Origin: Albimonas marina
Lineage (GTDB): Bacteria; Pseudomonadota; Alphaproteobacteria; Rhodobacterales; Rhodobacteraceae
DNA: 64,000 nt
Direction of reading: 5' to 3'
Assembly: GCF_029223255.1 (NCBI RefSeq)
Contig: NZ_JARHUC010000010.1
Span: 62,001-126,000 of the forward strand
The notes beneath the pieces were generated by a model. That model did not search any database. It was not told where the DNA came from and saw only the letters and a list, made by a program, of their open reading frames with translations. Position numbers and translations under genes: made by a program. The stretch's first letter is position 1. The number at the start of each line of letters is the position of its first letter. Shown here piece by piece: positions 17,973 to 26,274 of this stretch.

Positions 17973-19238
17973 CTATCCTTTCGTCGTCGAGAAGGTGACC
18001 GAGCGGCGGACCCCCGCCGTCAGCCCCGCCGAGCCGCCGGCGACCGCGCGCCCCGTCACGTCGAAACTGGTCCCCCCGGAGGGCGCCGGCGGCAGCAGCC
18101 GCGAGGGGTCGAGCGCCGCGGCGACCGGGGTGCGCGAGCCGCCCAGGCCCGAGAACGCCCCCGCCGAGGCCGAGGTCCCCGCCGAGGCCGACGCCCCGAA
18201 CCCGGCCCCGACCGAGGACGCGGCCCCGAAGCCCCCGCCCACGGCCCCGCCGGCCGAAAACCCACCGCCGATCCCGCCGGAGAGCCCGCCGCCGACGCCG
18301 CCGGATAGTCCGCCGCCGATTCCACCGCTCACCCCGCCGCCGATGCCGCCCCCGAGTCCTCCGCCGATCCCCGCGCCGGCCCCGCCGCCGAAGCCGCCGG
18401 AGACGCCGCCCGAGGCGCGGGCGCCGGCGCCGAAGCTGACGCCCGCGGTGGCAGAGGCGCCGAATCCGCCGCCCGCGCCTGCGCCGAACCCCGCCCCGGC
18501 GGAGGCGCCGAAGCCCGCCCCGCCGCCGATGCCCGCGCCGGCCGAGGCGCCGAAGCCCGCCGAGACGCCCGCCCCGACCGAGGCCGAGGCCGAGGCCTGG
18601 AAGCCCGCCGCCGCGCGCAGGGTCACGCCCCCGCCCACGCCCAGCGCGCCGCCCGTGGGCATGCGCATGTTCTCCAGCCCGTTGTCCGCGGCCACCTTGC
18701 GCCCCGCGCCGGGGTCGCCCGCGTCGGTCGCCACCTGCGCCGCGCCGAAGCCGCCCTCGGGCGCCGCGCGCACCGCCGCGCGCTCGGGCGCGCCGGGGGC
18801 GACCTGGTCGCCGATCTCCGCCTCGCCGACCTGCTGCATCACCACCTGCAGGGCCGCGCGCAGGGGCACGCCCTCGGCCGACCAGAACTCCAGCGTCTCG
18901 TTGAGGCTCTCGATCACGCCGTTGAACAGGAACCGCCCCCAGGTGAAGGAGACGCGGGGCGGCTGGGTCGGCGCGTCGACGGCGACCAGCGCCATGGTCT
19001 TGATCGGGCCGGTGCGGTCGCGCACGTCGGCGCCGGTCTCGGTCGAGTCGAAGACCAGCTCCATCTCCAGCTTCGCGGTGGTCGAGCGGGTGTGCTGCGC
19101 CGCGTTGCCGTCGCCCCCCTCGCCCCCGTCCTGGAGCTTGTTGGTCAGGCTCACCTTCAGCGTGGCGGGGTTGAAATCCACCGCCTGCTCGGCGCCGCCG
19201 TCGAGGTTGCGGAACTTGCCCACGGCGAGGTCGGTCAT
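17973..19238 (-). CDS. Afp7-type tube/adaptor protein with long glycine-rich C-terminus
   Basis: A 421-residue protein. The first 160 residues fit the CIS tube-adaptor N-terminal domain: VDFNPATLKVSLTNKLQD, AKLEMELVFDSTETGADVR, PRVSFTWGRFLFNGVIESLN and EFWSAEGVPLRAALQVVM. Family members normally finish with a LysM domain that contacts spike and tube. Here no LysM motif is seen. Instead residues about 195-368 are almost only Gly, Ala, Ser and Ile/Leu/Val, with short repeats such as GGGLSGGIGGG and GFGASAGAG. A non-repetitive tail of about 50 residues follows. ATG 19238 overlaps the upstream stop. The adaptor role is well supported; the role of the extension is unknown. Confidence 0.82.
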   Translation of the reverse strand: MTDLAVGKFRNLDGGAEQAVDFNPATLKVSLTNKLQDGGEGGDGNAAQHTRSTTAKLEMELVFDSTETGADVRDRTGPIKTMALVAVDAPTQPPRVSFTWGRFLFNGVIESLNETLEFWSAEGVPLRAALQVVMQQVGEAEIGDQVAPGAPERAAVRAAPEGGFGAAQVATDAGDPGAGRKVAADNGLENMRMPTGGALGVGGGVTLRAAAGFQASASASVGAGVSAGFGASAGAGIGGGAGFGASAGAGFGAGAGGGFGASATAGVSFGAGARASGGVSGGFGGGAGAGIGGGLGGGIGGGVSGGIGGGLSGGVGGGLSGGIGGGFSAGGAVGGGFGAASSVGAGFGASASAGTSASAGAFSGLGGSRTPVAAALDPSRLLPPAPSGGTSFDVTGRAVAGGSAGLTAGVRRSVTFSTTKG

Positions 19239-19762
19239 GACGCGACCTCCATCTCGAGGCCCTCGTGGGCGAGGTGCAGCTCCTCGACCGCGAGCTCCCC
19301 GGACTGGGCGTTCAGGTCGCCGGCGCGGAACTTCACCGGCATTGCGCGCCGCAGCACCCAGCCGAAGACCGGCTCGGCCCCGCGCAGCATCGTGACGGTG
19401 ACGTCCCCCCGCATCCCCCAGGCCCCGTTGGCCGCGGCGGCGTCGCCGCTCGCGCCCGGCGCGGGCGGGGCGCCGGCGAAGGCCGCGAACCACTGCCAAA
19501 GGTGCCGGCTCTCGACCACGCCGCGCTTGAGCACCACGGTCGAGAAGGTCACCGGCCCCGCCCTCTGCACCGGCCCGTAGTTGCGCCCCCCGGCCGGGAT
19601 CGCGCGCGCCTCCATCGAGGCCTCCAGCCCGGTGACGTCGGTGAAGCCCCCCAGCAGCGGCTTGTCGATCCGCGCGAAGGCCGGCAGGTCGAAGCTGACG
19701 TGGAAGGCGAAAGCGTGGAGGGGGACCGAGCGGTCCTCTCCGGAGGGGGCGATCACCGGCAT
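19235..19762 (-). CDS. tube protein 2 (T4 gp19-like, Afp5-type)
   Basis: A 175-residue tube subunit with the gp19 pattern: FHVSFDL, GGFTDVTGLEASMEARAIP, PVTFSTVVLKRGVVESRHLWQW, and C-terminal VEELHLAHEGLEM. An Ala/Gly/Pro-rich insert (APPAPGASGDAAAANGAW) sits mid-protein and is absent from the other tube gene. ATG 19762 shares its A with the stop of the sheath-2 gene. In Afp-like particles the second tube type usually forms the first ring above the baseplate; that role is inferred from gene order. Confidence 0.85.
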   Translation of the reverse strand: MPVIAPSGEDRSVPLHAFAFHVSFDLPAFARIDKPLLGGFTDVTGLEASMEARAIPAGGRNYGPVQRAGPVTFSTVVLKRGVVESRHLWQWFAAFAGAPPAPGASGDAAAANGAWGMRGDVTVTMLRGAEPVFGWVLRRAMPVKFRAGDLNAQSGELAVEELHLAHEGLEMEVAS

Positions 19763-21387
19763 CAGCCCTGCGCCTCCCGCGCGCGTCCGAGGGCGAGGGT
19801 CACCCGCACCTGCTGGATCGGCTGGGCGGCGCGGAAGCTGACCTCCGCGATCACCCGGCCGGCGTCGAGATCGGCCTGGCTCATCGTGTCCCGCCCGCAG
19901 CGCACGGTGTAGGCCTCGCCCGGCGCGCCGGCGAAGGCGCCGGCCTCGCGCAGACGCTCCATCAGGCCGGTCAGGGCGGCGCGGGTCTCGGCCCACAGCG
20001 CCTCGCCGGAGGGCTCGAACAGGTGCGCCTGCCCCAGCTCGCGCGCCGCGCGCTCGATCACGCCGATCAGGCGCGAGACGCCCCCCGCCCGCCCCTCGCG
20101 CGCCACGGCCGCGGTGGCGTCGGAGACGAGCCTGAAGCCGGAGGTGCCGCGGGCCACCAGCGTCAGCCGGTCCCCCGCCCAGTCGGCGCCCCCCGCGGCC
20201 CCCGGCGCCAGCCCGCGGGCCAGTTCGCCGGAGCCGAGCTCGGGCGAGAGCCGGGTCGCCCCCGTCACCCCCCTGCCCGCCGCCGAGCGATGCGCGCCCA
20301 GCGCCAGGGCCGAGCGGGCGATCAGCCCGGCCGCGATCCCCTCGGCCCCCTCCAGCCCCTCGGGCGCGGAGGCGGCGCCGGGCGTCGCGATCCACGGATA
20401 GGCGAGCTGAAGCCGGCGGGAGCCGAGCCAACTCTCGCTCAGCGCCGAGGTCCCGTCGCCGATGGGCTCCACCGCCGCCAGCGTCTCCAGCGGGGCCAGC
20501 GCCTCGCCGGCGCCGGGGGCGGGGCGCGGCAGGCTGGCGATGAGGATCGCGTCGCGGCGGTGATGGGCGCCGCCCGGCGCCTCGGCCAGCGCCAGCGCGT
20601 GGCGCAGGGCGCGGGCCCAGAGCGCGAACCCCTCGGCGTCGAGCCGCGGCGCCGACAGCGGCAGCGGCGCGGGCGTGGCCGCCTCGTCCGTCGCCAGCGG
20701 GCCGCAGGGGCGGAAGGCCTCGGGCGGGGGCGGCGGCGAGGGCAGCACGGCGGCGGGCGCCGGCGGGCCGGCGCAGAGCTCCGGCAGGTCCGGCAGCAGC
20801 AGCATCGCCGCCTCGTCGATCCCCAGCAGGTGCGCCGCGCCCCGCCAGGTGGCCGGGTCCTGGGCGGAGACGGGGCGCCCCACGCCCCCGAGACCCGGCA
20901 GCAGGGGGACGAAATCCGCCGCCGCCTCCTGCGCGAAGGGAAGGGAGAGGCGCAGCGCCCGCGTCGCGCGGTGGGAGGCCGCGTCCTCTCCCGGCACGAC
21001 GACCGGGAGGGGGTCGCCGGTGCGCACGATCCAGGCCCGCCGCCCGCCCTGCGCGAAGAAGCTGCGCACGGCGAGGCCGGTGGGGCTGGGAACGGGACGT
21101 TCGTCCCCGGGCGAGGGCGTGCGCCCCCGCCAGTCGAAGAGGGCGTCGAACTCGTCCCAGCTCTCCACCGCCACGGGGCAGTCGAGCAGCGCCTCGACCG
21201 CCTCGGGGCTGCGGGCGAAGGGCCCCGCGCCGGCCCAGCCGGCCGCCTCCAGCGCCGCCAGCAGCGCCTCGGGCACGGGGCCCGGGCGCCGCGCCAGCAG
21301 GCCCGCGACCATCGCCACGTCGGCGCGCGCGCTCAGCCCCTGCGCGGGCGGAGGCGTGTGGGAGAAGAAGACGCCCGGGCGCGGCAT
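19762..21387 (-). CDS. sheath protein 2 (contractile tail sheath)
   Basis: A 541-residue sheath protein. The N-terminus is MPRPGVFFSHTPPPAQGLS. The C-terminus has the conserved sheath end FLVRCG-type motif as YTVRCGRDTMSQADLDAGR followed by QQVRVTLALG. The middle domain is divergent and rich in Ala/Pro. Compared with the main sheath (574 residues, 21873-23597) it is more diverged, as is usual for the accessory sheath that binds at the baseplate end. Only 4 bases separate it from the upstream tube gene. Confidence 0.85.
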   Translation of the reverse strand: MPRPGVFFSHTPPPAQGLSARADVAMVAGLLARRPGPVPEALLAALEAAGWAGAGPFARSPEAVEALLDCPVAVESWDEFDALFDWRGRTPSPGDERPVPSPTGLAVRSFFAQGGRRAWIVRTGDPLPVVVPGEDAASHRATRALRLSLPFAQEAAADFVPLLPGLGGVGRPVSAQDPATWRGAAHLLGIDEAAMLLLPDLPELCAGPPAPAAVLPSPPPPPEAFRPCGPLATDEAATPAPLPLSAPRLDAEGFALWARALRHALALAEAPGGAHHRRDAILIASLPRPAPGAGEALAPLETLAAVEPIGDGTSALSESWLGSRRLQLAYPWIATPGAASAPEGLEGAEGIAAGLIARSALALGAHRSAAGRGVTGATRLSPELGSGELARGLAPGAAGGADWAGDRLTLVARGTSGFRLVSDATAAVAREGRAGGVSRLIGVIERAARELGQAHLFEPSGEALWAETRAALTGLMERLREAGAFAGAPGEAYTVRCGRDTMSQADLDAGRVIAEVSFRAAQPIQQVRVTLALGRAREAQG

Positions 21388-21391
21388 GGGA

Positions 21392-21847
21392 TCAGACGTC
21401 CGCCCACTCGAAGCCCTCGGCGGCGATGACCAGCTCCTCCATCGCCACGTCCGAGCCGCCCTTGGCCGCGAAGGTCGGGCCGGTCCACTTCATCGGGCGG
21501 GCGTTGATCAGCTTCCAGCGCAGCACCGGCTCCTGCATCTCGTCCATCATGGTGATCAGGACGGGACGCGCGGTGTTGGGGCTGGTGCGGGTCGCCTTCA
21601 CCCAGTCCCAGAAGTTGGTCAGCCCCATCACGCCCCGCTTGAGCGTGACGTCCGAGACCTTGTGGAGCCCCGGCAGCTTCCTGACCCGGTTCTCCTTGTC
21701 GTTGCCCTGCCGGTACTCGATCAGGGTGATCTCGGTGCCCAGCCCCGAGACGTCGGTGAACCCGCCCAGCGCCGAGCTCTCGTCCGGCCCGTCGCCGATG
21801 TTCACCAGGAAGTTGGTCGCCGCCCAGGGCGTCTCGCGAACAGCCAT
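21392..21847 (-). CDS. tube protein 1 (T4 gp19-like, Afp1-type)
   Basis: A 151-residue canonical eCIS/phage tube subunit: ATNFLVNIGDG, LGGFTDVSGLGTEITLIEYR, the NKENRVRKLPGLHKVSDV equivalent, TLKRGVMGLTNFWDWV, and the C-terminal MEELVIAAEGFEWADV. It stacks as hexamers to build the inner tube. The start ATG 21847 follows an AAAGGAGC ribosome site 25 bases below the main sheath gene. Sheath followed directly by tube is the usual eCIS order, allowing similar high expression. Confidence 0.92.
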   Translation of the reverse strand: MAVRETPWAATNFLVNIGDGPDESSALGGFTDVSGLGTEITLIEYRQGNDKENRVRKLPGLHKVSDVTLKRGVMGLTNFWDWVKATRTSPNTARPVLITMMDEMQEPVLRWKLINARPMKWTGPTFAAKGGSDVAMEELVIAAEGFEWADV

Positions 21848-21872
21848 CGTTCAGCTCCTTTGCCCCTGTTGC

Positions 21873-23597
21873 TCAGGCGTCCGCGCCGGCCGTCTTCTGG
21901 CCGATGCGGAAGATCACGAACTCGGCGGGCTTCAGGGCGGCCACGCCGACCAGGCAGACGAGCCGCCCGTTATCGATGTCGTTCTGGGTCATGGTGTCCC
22001 GGCCGCAGCGCACGAAGAACGCCTCCGCAGGCGTCGCGCCCAGGAGCGCGCCCGAGACCCATTCGTTGTAGAGGAAGTCGGTCACCGTCTGGCGGACGTT
22101 GTCCCACAGACGCTCGCCGTTGGGCTCGAACACCGCCCATTGCGTGCCGCGGTCGATCGAGGCCTCGAGGTAGAGGAAATACCGGCGCACCGGCACGTAC
22201 TTCCACTCGGGGTCCGACGACGTCGTGCGCGCCCCCCACACCCGGATGCCGCGGTTGGGCAGCGCGCGGATGCAGTTGATCCCCAGCGGGTTCAGCACCT
22301 CCTGCTCGCCGAAGCGGACGTGGCGTTGCAGGCCGATGGCGCCGGTGACGGTCTCGTTCGCGGGGGCCTTCCACACGCCCCGCTCGATGTCGGTGCGCGC
22401 GTAGATCCCGCAGACGGCGCCCGCGGGGGGCACGTCGATCTGGCGCGGCGCCAGGGGGTCGGTCGCCGCCGCTGGGTTCGCCATGGTGACCCAGGGGTAG
22501 TAGAGGGCGGCATGAGAGCTGTCGATCGCGCTCTTGGTGGCGCGCACCTGCGCGATGGACTGGTTCGCCGCCGTCTCCAGCACCGCGATGCGGTAGGAGC
22601 GCCGGGCCTCGGCCGCCGCGATCAGGGCCTGGTTGATGGCGGCGCCGTTGCCCAGCTCCGCCCCCCCCGGCGCCGCGATGATCGAGATGTCCTCGAGCGC
22701 GAGCAGCGTCGTCAGCGCCTCGGCATAGGCGGTCGAGGACGGCGCCCCCGACCCGTCGGAGCCGTTGAGCAGCCCCACCGTGCGCCCCGCCCCGCTGGCC
22801 TGGCACAGCGCCACGCGCAGTCCCACCGCGGTCACCGCGGGGTCCAGGTCCAGCCGCACCGGGTTGGTCAGCGCATCCTCGGCGTTGGGCGGCGTCGCGC
22901 CCATCGCGGCGCCCACGTAGCGGGGATGGCGGTTGTGGAAGCCGAGGTCGGCGGCCTCCCACACCACGCCGGTCGGGTCCGCGACAGTGACCGCGAGGCT
23001 CACCAGCCGCAGCGCGCCCCCGTCGGCGAGGTTGTCGAAGGCGTTGGTGTTGGCGGCCGAGGTCTGCATCGGCGAGGTGCCGATCACGTAGTACTCGTCC
23101 GCGATGCGCACCATCGTGCCCGCGGGCTTGCGCAGGGCGATGGCCTTGGTCGAGTCCGTCTCGACCTGGGCGAAGGTCACGCGGAAGTTGACCGTGCTCC
23201 CCTCGATCCGGGCGCCGGCCGGGGCCCGCGCGGTCAGCGACACGCCCGAGTCCGCGGCCCCGATCGGCCCCGAGGTCGGGGCCGCCGCCGCCGCCCCCGC
23301 GACCCGCCCGACATAGAGCCGCGCGCCGCCGTTGGCGAAAAACGCCTGCACCGCGAGCGCGAGGTAGTTGGGCGTCGGGTTCCCCCCGATGCGCAACGGG
23401 TCCGGGCCGCCGTAGTAGCGCTCGAAATCCGAGACCGAGGTCAGCAGCGGCGGCGTCACGGGCGTGGCGCCGGCGCTGATCGGACCGCGGGCGCAGGGCC
23501 CGACGAAGGCGGCGGTCGAGGTGCCGACCCCCGCGATGGACTTGGCGCGGAAGCTGGTCTCTTCCACGTAGACGGCAGGAGCGAGATATTCCGGCAT
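21873..23597 (-). CDS. sheath protein 1 (main contractile sheath)
   Basis: A 574-residue phage tail sheath. The N-terminus PEYLAPAVYVEETSFRAKSI and TSTAAFVGPCARGP is the sheath handshake arm; LTSVSDFERYYGG follows, and QAFFANGGARLYVGRV is the conserved domain I motif. The C-terminus VRCGRDTMTQNDIDNGRLV and PAEFVIFRIGQKT is typical. The start follows CTGGAGG. The 113-base gap upstream is the largest gap within the operon between 25.4 kb and the left edge other than the bridge-ORF gap; it holds a 14-codon open frame starting at the ATGA of the upstream stop, and no clear promoter or terminator. Confidence 0.93.
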   Translation of the reverse strand: MPEYLAPAVYVEETSFRAKSIAGVGTSTAAFVGPCARGPISAGATPVTPPLLTSVSDFERYYGGPDPLRIGGNPTPNYLALAVQAFFANGGARLYVGRVAGAAAAAPTSGPIGAADSGVSLTARAPAGARIEGSTVNFRVTFAQVETDSTKAIALRKPAGTMVRIADEYYVIGTSPMQTSAANTNAFDNLADGGALRLVSLAVTVADPTGVVWEAADLGFHNRHPRYVGAAMGATPPNAEDALTNPVRLDLDPAVTAVGLRVALCQASGAGRTVGLLNGSDGSGAPSSTAYAEALTTLLALEDISIIAAPGGAELGNGAAINQALIAAAEARRSYRIAVLETAANQSIAQVRATKSAIDSSHAALYYPWVTMANPAAATDPLAPRQIDVPPAGAVCGIYARTDIERGVWKAPANETVTGAIGLQRHVRFGEQEVLNPLGINCIRALPNRGIRVWGARTTSSDPEWKYVPVRRYFLYLEASIDRGTQWAVFEPNGERLWDNVRQTVTDFLYNEWVSGALLGATPAEAFFVRCGRDTMTQNDIDNGRLVCLVGVAALKPAEFVIFRIGQKTAGADA

Positions 23598-23710
23598 CGG
23601 GCGCCTCCAGGCGGTGAGCGGGTCGGGCGGGGCGGGTGGCCCTCGGCGTCGTCCTCGGGGTTGCGGGTCTCAGCGGGTCTCGGTTTCAGGATCGGCTTTG
23701 GGGTCGGGCG

Positions 23711-24529
23711 TCATGCGGGCGTCCAGGTCAGCGTGGCGGCGGCCGGTCGGCCCGGGCGCAGGTCCACGGTCCCGGTCGCGGCGGTCTCGACGCCGGGGTC
23801 GGCGATCAGAAGGGCGGCGAGGATCGCGTCGGGATCGGGGAAGCCCGTGCGGCGGGCGGCGTAGGCGGCTCGGGCGGCGGCGATCTCGGCCGCCGCGTGC
23901 AGGCGCACGGCGGAGACGTCGATCACGGCGTCGAGCTCGATCTCGAGGTCCGCCAGCACCGTGGCGCCCGGCCCGGGCGAGGCGATGGGCAGGCCCGGCA
24001 GGCGCACCAGCGCCTCGCCCGCAGGCCCGGTGATCCCCAACGCCTCGGGATGCGGCCCGCCGGCGCGGGCGCGCACCACCGCCCCCTCCACCGCGCGGCC
24101 GTCGGCATGGCGCACCCGCACCTGGACCGAGGCCTCGAGCCCCTGCGCCGCGGCGGTCTGGCCCGGGGCGAGGCGGATCTCGGCCGCCGCCATCAGGCTC
24201 CCGGCGGCCTCCGGGTCCGGGTCCCGCGGCAGGGCGATGCGGGCGCGGCGGGGGGCGAGGGCCGGGTCGACGGGGCGCAGGTCGAGGGTCAGGATCTCCT
24301 CCCCCGGCGCCGGCGCGCCGGGGACGACGTCGAAGGCCGCGGCGTGGCCCTCCAGCCCCGGGGCGCGCAGCAGCAGCAGCGTGCCGTCGCGCTTGCGCGC
24401 CCAGCCCAGCGCCCGGGGATCCACCCCCTCGGCCCGCGCCTCGACCGGCGAGGTCACGGGCGCGCCCACCGCATCGACGAAACGCAGGGCGGCCAGCAGG
24501 CGACGGTCGAGGAGCTCGAAAGCGATCAT
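23711..24529 (-). CDS. eCIS-associated beta-rich protein (272 aa), carboxypeptidase-regulatory-like
   Basis: The start is ATG 24529, overlapping the stop of the DUF4255 gene. Residues about 1-110 contain FELLDRRLLAALRFVDAVG. A central segment (ASVQVRVRHADGRAVEGAV, ALGITGPAGEALVRLPGLP, ATVLADLEIELDAV) has the strand pattern of carboxypeptidase-regulatory or Ig-like domains. The end reads TGTVDLRPGRPAAATLTWTP. Similar proteins next to DUF4255 genes occur in several eCIS loci in my recollection. It has no signal peptide, so it probably acts as a particle part near the cap; the function is not known. Confidence 0.68.
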   Translation of the reverse strand: MIAFELLDRRLLAALRFVDAVGAPVTSPVEARAEGVDPRALGWARKRDGTLLLLRAPGLEGHAAAFDVVPGAPAPGEEILTLDLRPVDPALAPRRARIALPRDPDPEAAGSLMAAAEIRLAPGQTAAAQGLEASVQVRVRHADGRAVEGAVVRARAGGPHPEALGITGPAGEALVRLPGLPIASPGPGATVLADLEIELDAVIDVSAVRLHAAAEIAAARAAYAARRTGFPDPDAILAALLIADPGVETAATGTVDLRPGRPAAATLTWTPA

Positions 24530-25134
24530 CCGGAGCCCTCCGTGAGGGGGTCGGCGTCGGCGAAGCCGAAGCGCGTGGCGACCACCGGCGGGCCCGTCTC
24601 GATCCGGCCGTAGCTCAGGCGGATCACCCGGGCGCGGAAGGTGGCGGAGAGGCGGTATCTCAGCTGCAAGGCCGACCAGATGCGGAACAGATCGTCGGAG
24701 GCGAGGCTCTCGGGCACGATCTGCAGCGTCTCGTCCCGCTCCCACGCATCCCCGCTCAGCAGGGAGCGGTCGAGCAGCGAATAGCGGCTCAGCTCCAGCA
24801 TCGCCCAGGCGAGCACGCCATGCTCCTCGGCCGCCGAGGAGGCCCAGGGGACCACCAGGTATCCCAGCTCCACGGCGATCGAGACGCGGTCGGCCTTCTC
24901 CCGCGCCGCCGGCCGGGCGACGGGCTGTTCGGAGCGCGTGACGCTGTAGCAGCAGATCGTCAGCCCCGCGTTCGGAGGCTGGGCCGAGGTCAGCCGCGCC
25001 GTCCCCACCTGGGAGATGTCGAGCCCCGCCGGCACCGGCCCCAGCACGCCCTGCTCGGCCATCAGGTCCCGGCGCGCGCGCAGAAGCTGCACGACGCTCT
25101 CGCCCGCCTGGTGGATCGCGGCGAGGCCGGCCAT
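24526..25134 (-). CDS. DUF4255 / Pvc16-like cap protein
   Basis: A 202-residue protein. Its opening (AIHQAGESVVQLLRARRD), then NAGLTICCYSVTRSEQPV, VAVELGYLVVPWA (read here as IAVELGYLVVPWASSA), VLAWAMLELSRYSLLDRSLL and LQIVPESLASDDLFRIWSALQ match the DUF4255 (Pvc16 N-terminal) family. Family members cap the distal end of the tube and sheath in Afp/PVC-like particles. Start at 25134 overlaps the upstream stop (ATGA). The C-terminal 30 residues continue with VRLSYGRIETGPPV-like sequence, as in short versions of the family. Confidence 0.85.
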   Translation of the reverse strand: MAGLAAIHQAGESVVQLLRARRDLMAEQGVLGPVPAGLDISQVGTARLTSAQPPNAGLTICCYSVTRSEQPVARPAAREKADRVSIAVELGYLVVPWASSAAEEHGVLAWAMLELSRYSLLDRSLLSGDAWERDETLQIVPESLASDDLFRIWSALQLRYRLSATFRARVIRLSYGRIETGPPVVATRFGFADADPLTEGSG

Positions 25135-25403
25135 CAGCGATCCTCCCGCGCGGGGTGGAGCGCGCCGTAGCGCCGCTCGTAGTCGGCGATGGCGGCGGAG
25201 AGCACGTCGCGGAAGAGGGGCATGTTGGCGGGCGCGGTCACCAGCCGGGCGCCGGCGGCCTCCTGCACGCTCGAACCGCCCAGCGCCTGCAGGAAATCGA
25301 GCGTGAACTCGGCCAGCGTGAAGTCGACCGAGAGCGCGTTGACGTAGGCGCGCGCCGCCGCCTCCTTGCGCTCGTTGCGTCCATGCTCGGTGCTCGCAGC
25401 CAT
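25134..25403 (-). CDS. first gene of the eCIS operon, DUF3467-like small protein (89 aa)
   Basis: I choose ATG 25403 because it follows a GGAG-rich ribosome site; a TTG at 25442 would lie inside the proposed sigma-54 promoter. The sequence AYVNALSVDFTLAEFTLDF, then GARLVTAPANMPLFRDVL and AIADYERRYG, resembles the pattern of DUF3467 proteins (short beta-rich proteins ending in an amphipathic helix). The match is by eye only. It overlaps the DUF4255 gene by four bases. Function unknown; it may belong to assembly or regulation of the particle. Confidence 0.6.
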   Translation of the reverse strand: MAASTEHGRNERKEAAARAYVNALSVDFTLAEFTLDFLQALGGSSVQEAAGARLVTAPANMPLFRDVLSAAIADYERRYGALHPAREDR

Positions 25404-25437
25404 GCCCTGCTCCGTCTCCGGGGTCGGAGGGAGGCAT

Positions 25438-25453
25438 GGCAAGGCCCGTGCCA
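25438..25453 (-). promoter_or_regulatory. candidate sigma-54 (RpoN) promoter of the eCIS operon
   Basis: On the minus strand the bases read TGGCACGGGCCTTGCC. This matches the -24/-12 consensus TGGCACG-N4-TTGCW at all but the last base, with exactly 10 bases between the GG and GC cores. The expected transcript start would be near 25427, giving a leader of about 24 bases that contains the ribosome site of the first gene. Confidence 0.6.
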
Positions 25454-25504
25454 GAGGCGCAGAGCGCTGAAATCGTGGGAGAAGTTTTTTCAGGACCGGC
25501 GGAG

Positions 25505-25546
25505 CGTTACACCCCGCCGTTACAGGTGCGTCTCGCGGGCGTCACA
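25505..25546 (-). promoter_or_regulatory. three TGTRACG repeats upstream of the sigma-54 site
   Basis: Read on the minus strand: TGTGACG (25546-25540), TGTAACG (25524-25518) and TGTAACG (25511-25505). They lie about 78-119 bases upstream of the predicted start, the usual range for enhancer-binding activators of sigma-54. They are direct, not inverted, repeats, so the protein that would bind is unknown. Confidence 0.35.
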
Positions 25547-25555
25547 GGCGTATCG

Positions 25556-25576
25556 CGGGGGGCGTGACGCCCCCCG
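25556..25576. other. perfect 9-bp hairpin between eda and the eCIS operon
   Basis: The arms GGGGGGCG and CGCCCCCC (plus one outer C-G pair) enclose a TGA loop. It lies 14 bases past the eda stop, so it may stop or stabilise the eda transcript. No T-run follows on either strand, so it is not a standard rho-independent terminator. Confidence 0.45.
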
Positions 25577-25589
25577 GTCCGCGCGCCGC

Positions 25590-26210
25590 TCAGCCCAGCG
25601 CCGCCGCCTCGGCCGCCAGCGCCTCGATCCCCGCCCAGTCGCCCGCGGCCATCGCCTTCGCCGGCGCGACCCAGGAGCCGCCCACGCAGACCACGTTGGG
25701 CAGGCCCAGGTAGTCGCGCGCATTGCCCAGCCCGATCCCCCCCGTGGGGCAGAAGGAGACGCCGGCGAGCGGGCTTGCCCAGGCCTTCAGCACCGGCGCG
25801 CCGCCGTTGGCCTCGGCTGGGAAGAACTTCAGATGGGTCAGCCCCCGCTCCATCCCCGACATCGCCTCCGAGGGGGTGGCGACGCCCGGCAGCATCGGCA
25901 GGCCTGCGTCCTCGGCCGCGTCCAGCACCCGGTGCGACAGGCCCGGCGAGACGCCGAACCGCGCCCCCGCCGCGACGGCGGCGTAGACGTCGTCGGGGGT
26001 CATCAGCGTGCCGGCGCCGACCACCGCGTCGGGGGCGGCGTCGACCATGGCGCGGATCGCGTCCAGCGCGCAGGGGGTGCGCAGGGTCACCTCCAGCGCC
26101 TTCAGCCCCCCGGCCGAGAGGGCCCTGGCGAGCGGCGCGGCATGGGCCAGCTCCTCGACGATCAGCACGGGGACCACGGGGGCGAGGCGGCAGACGTCTT
26201 CGATCTTCAT
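25590..26210 (-). CDS. eda: 2-keto-3-deoxy-6-phosphogluconate (KDPG) aldolase
   Basis: A 206-residue cytosolic enzyme that splits KDPG into pyruvate and glyceraldehyde 3-phosphate, the last step of the Entner-Doudoroff pathway. Visible active-site features: ALEVTLRT (Glu40, Arg44), [10 protein letters not shown] around Thr68, [19 protein letters not shown], and the Schiff-base lysine in HLKFFPAE (Lys128), with the phosphate-binding FCPTGGIG. It is the last gene of the frk-zwf-pgl-edd-eda operon. It is separated from edd by 172 bases holding a palindrome pair. Confidence 0.95.
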   Translation of the reverse strand: MKIEDVCRLAPVVPVLIVEELAHAAPLARALSAGGLKALEVTLRTPCALDAIRAMVDAAPDAVVGAGTLMTPDDVYAAVAAGARFGVSPGLSHRVLDAAEDAGLPMLPGVATPSEAMSGMERGLTHLKFFPAEANGGAPVLKAWASPLAGVSFCPTGGIGLGNARDYLGLPNVVCVGGSWVAPAKAMAAGDWAGIEALAAEAAALG

Positions 26211-26274
26211 CGCGTTTCCTTCCGGTCCACGAGGCGGACGGCGGCGGGTCTCCCCGCCCGGGGGTCGGGCGCGC

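Noticed and set aside
18150-18660. Repetitive GC-rich DNA that could pass for a CRISPR array or minisatellite
   Set aside because: The repeats are short, irregular and in frame, and encode the Gly-rich tail of the adaptor protein; there are no spacers of even length.
1-25403. Prophage or R-type tailocin
   Set aside because: DUF4255, DUF5908, an Afp7-type adaptor and two sheath/tube pairs mark an eCIS; no capsid, terminase, portal, integrase or lysis genes are present.
25134-25442. TTG start at 25442 giving a 102-residue first eCIS protein
   Set aside because: It would lie in the sigma-54 promoter and has no ribosome site, whereas ATG 25403 has one.
25556-25576. Rho-independent terminator for eda
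   Set aside because: Perfect hairpin but no T-run on either strand; listed only as a hairpin.
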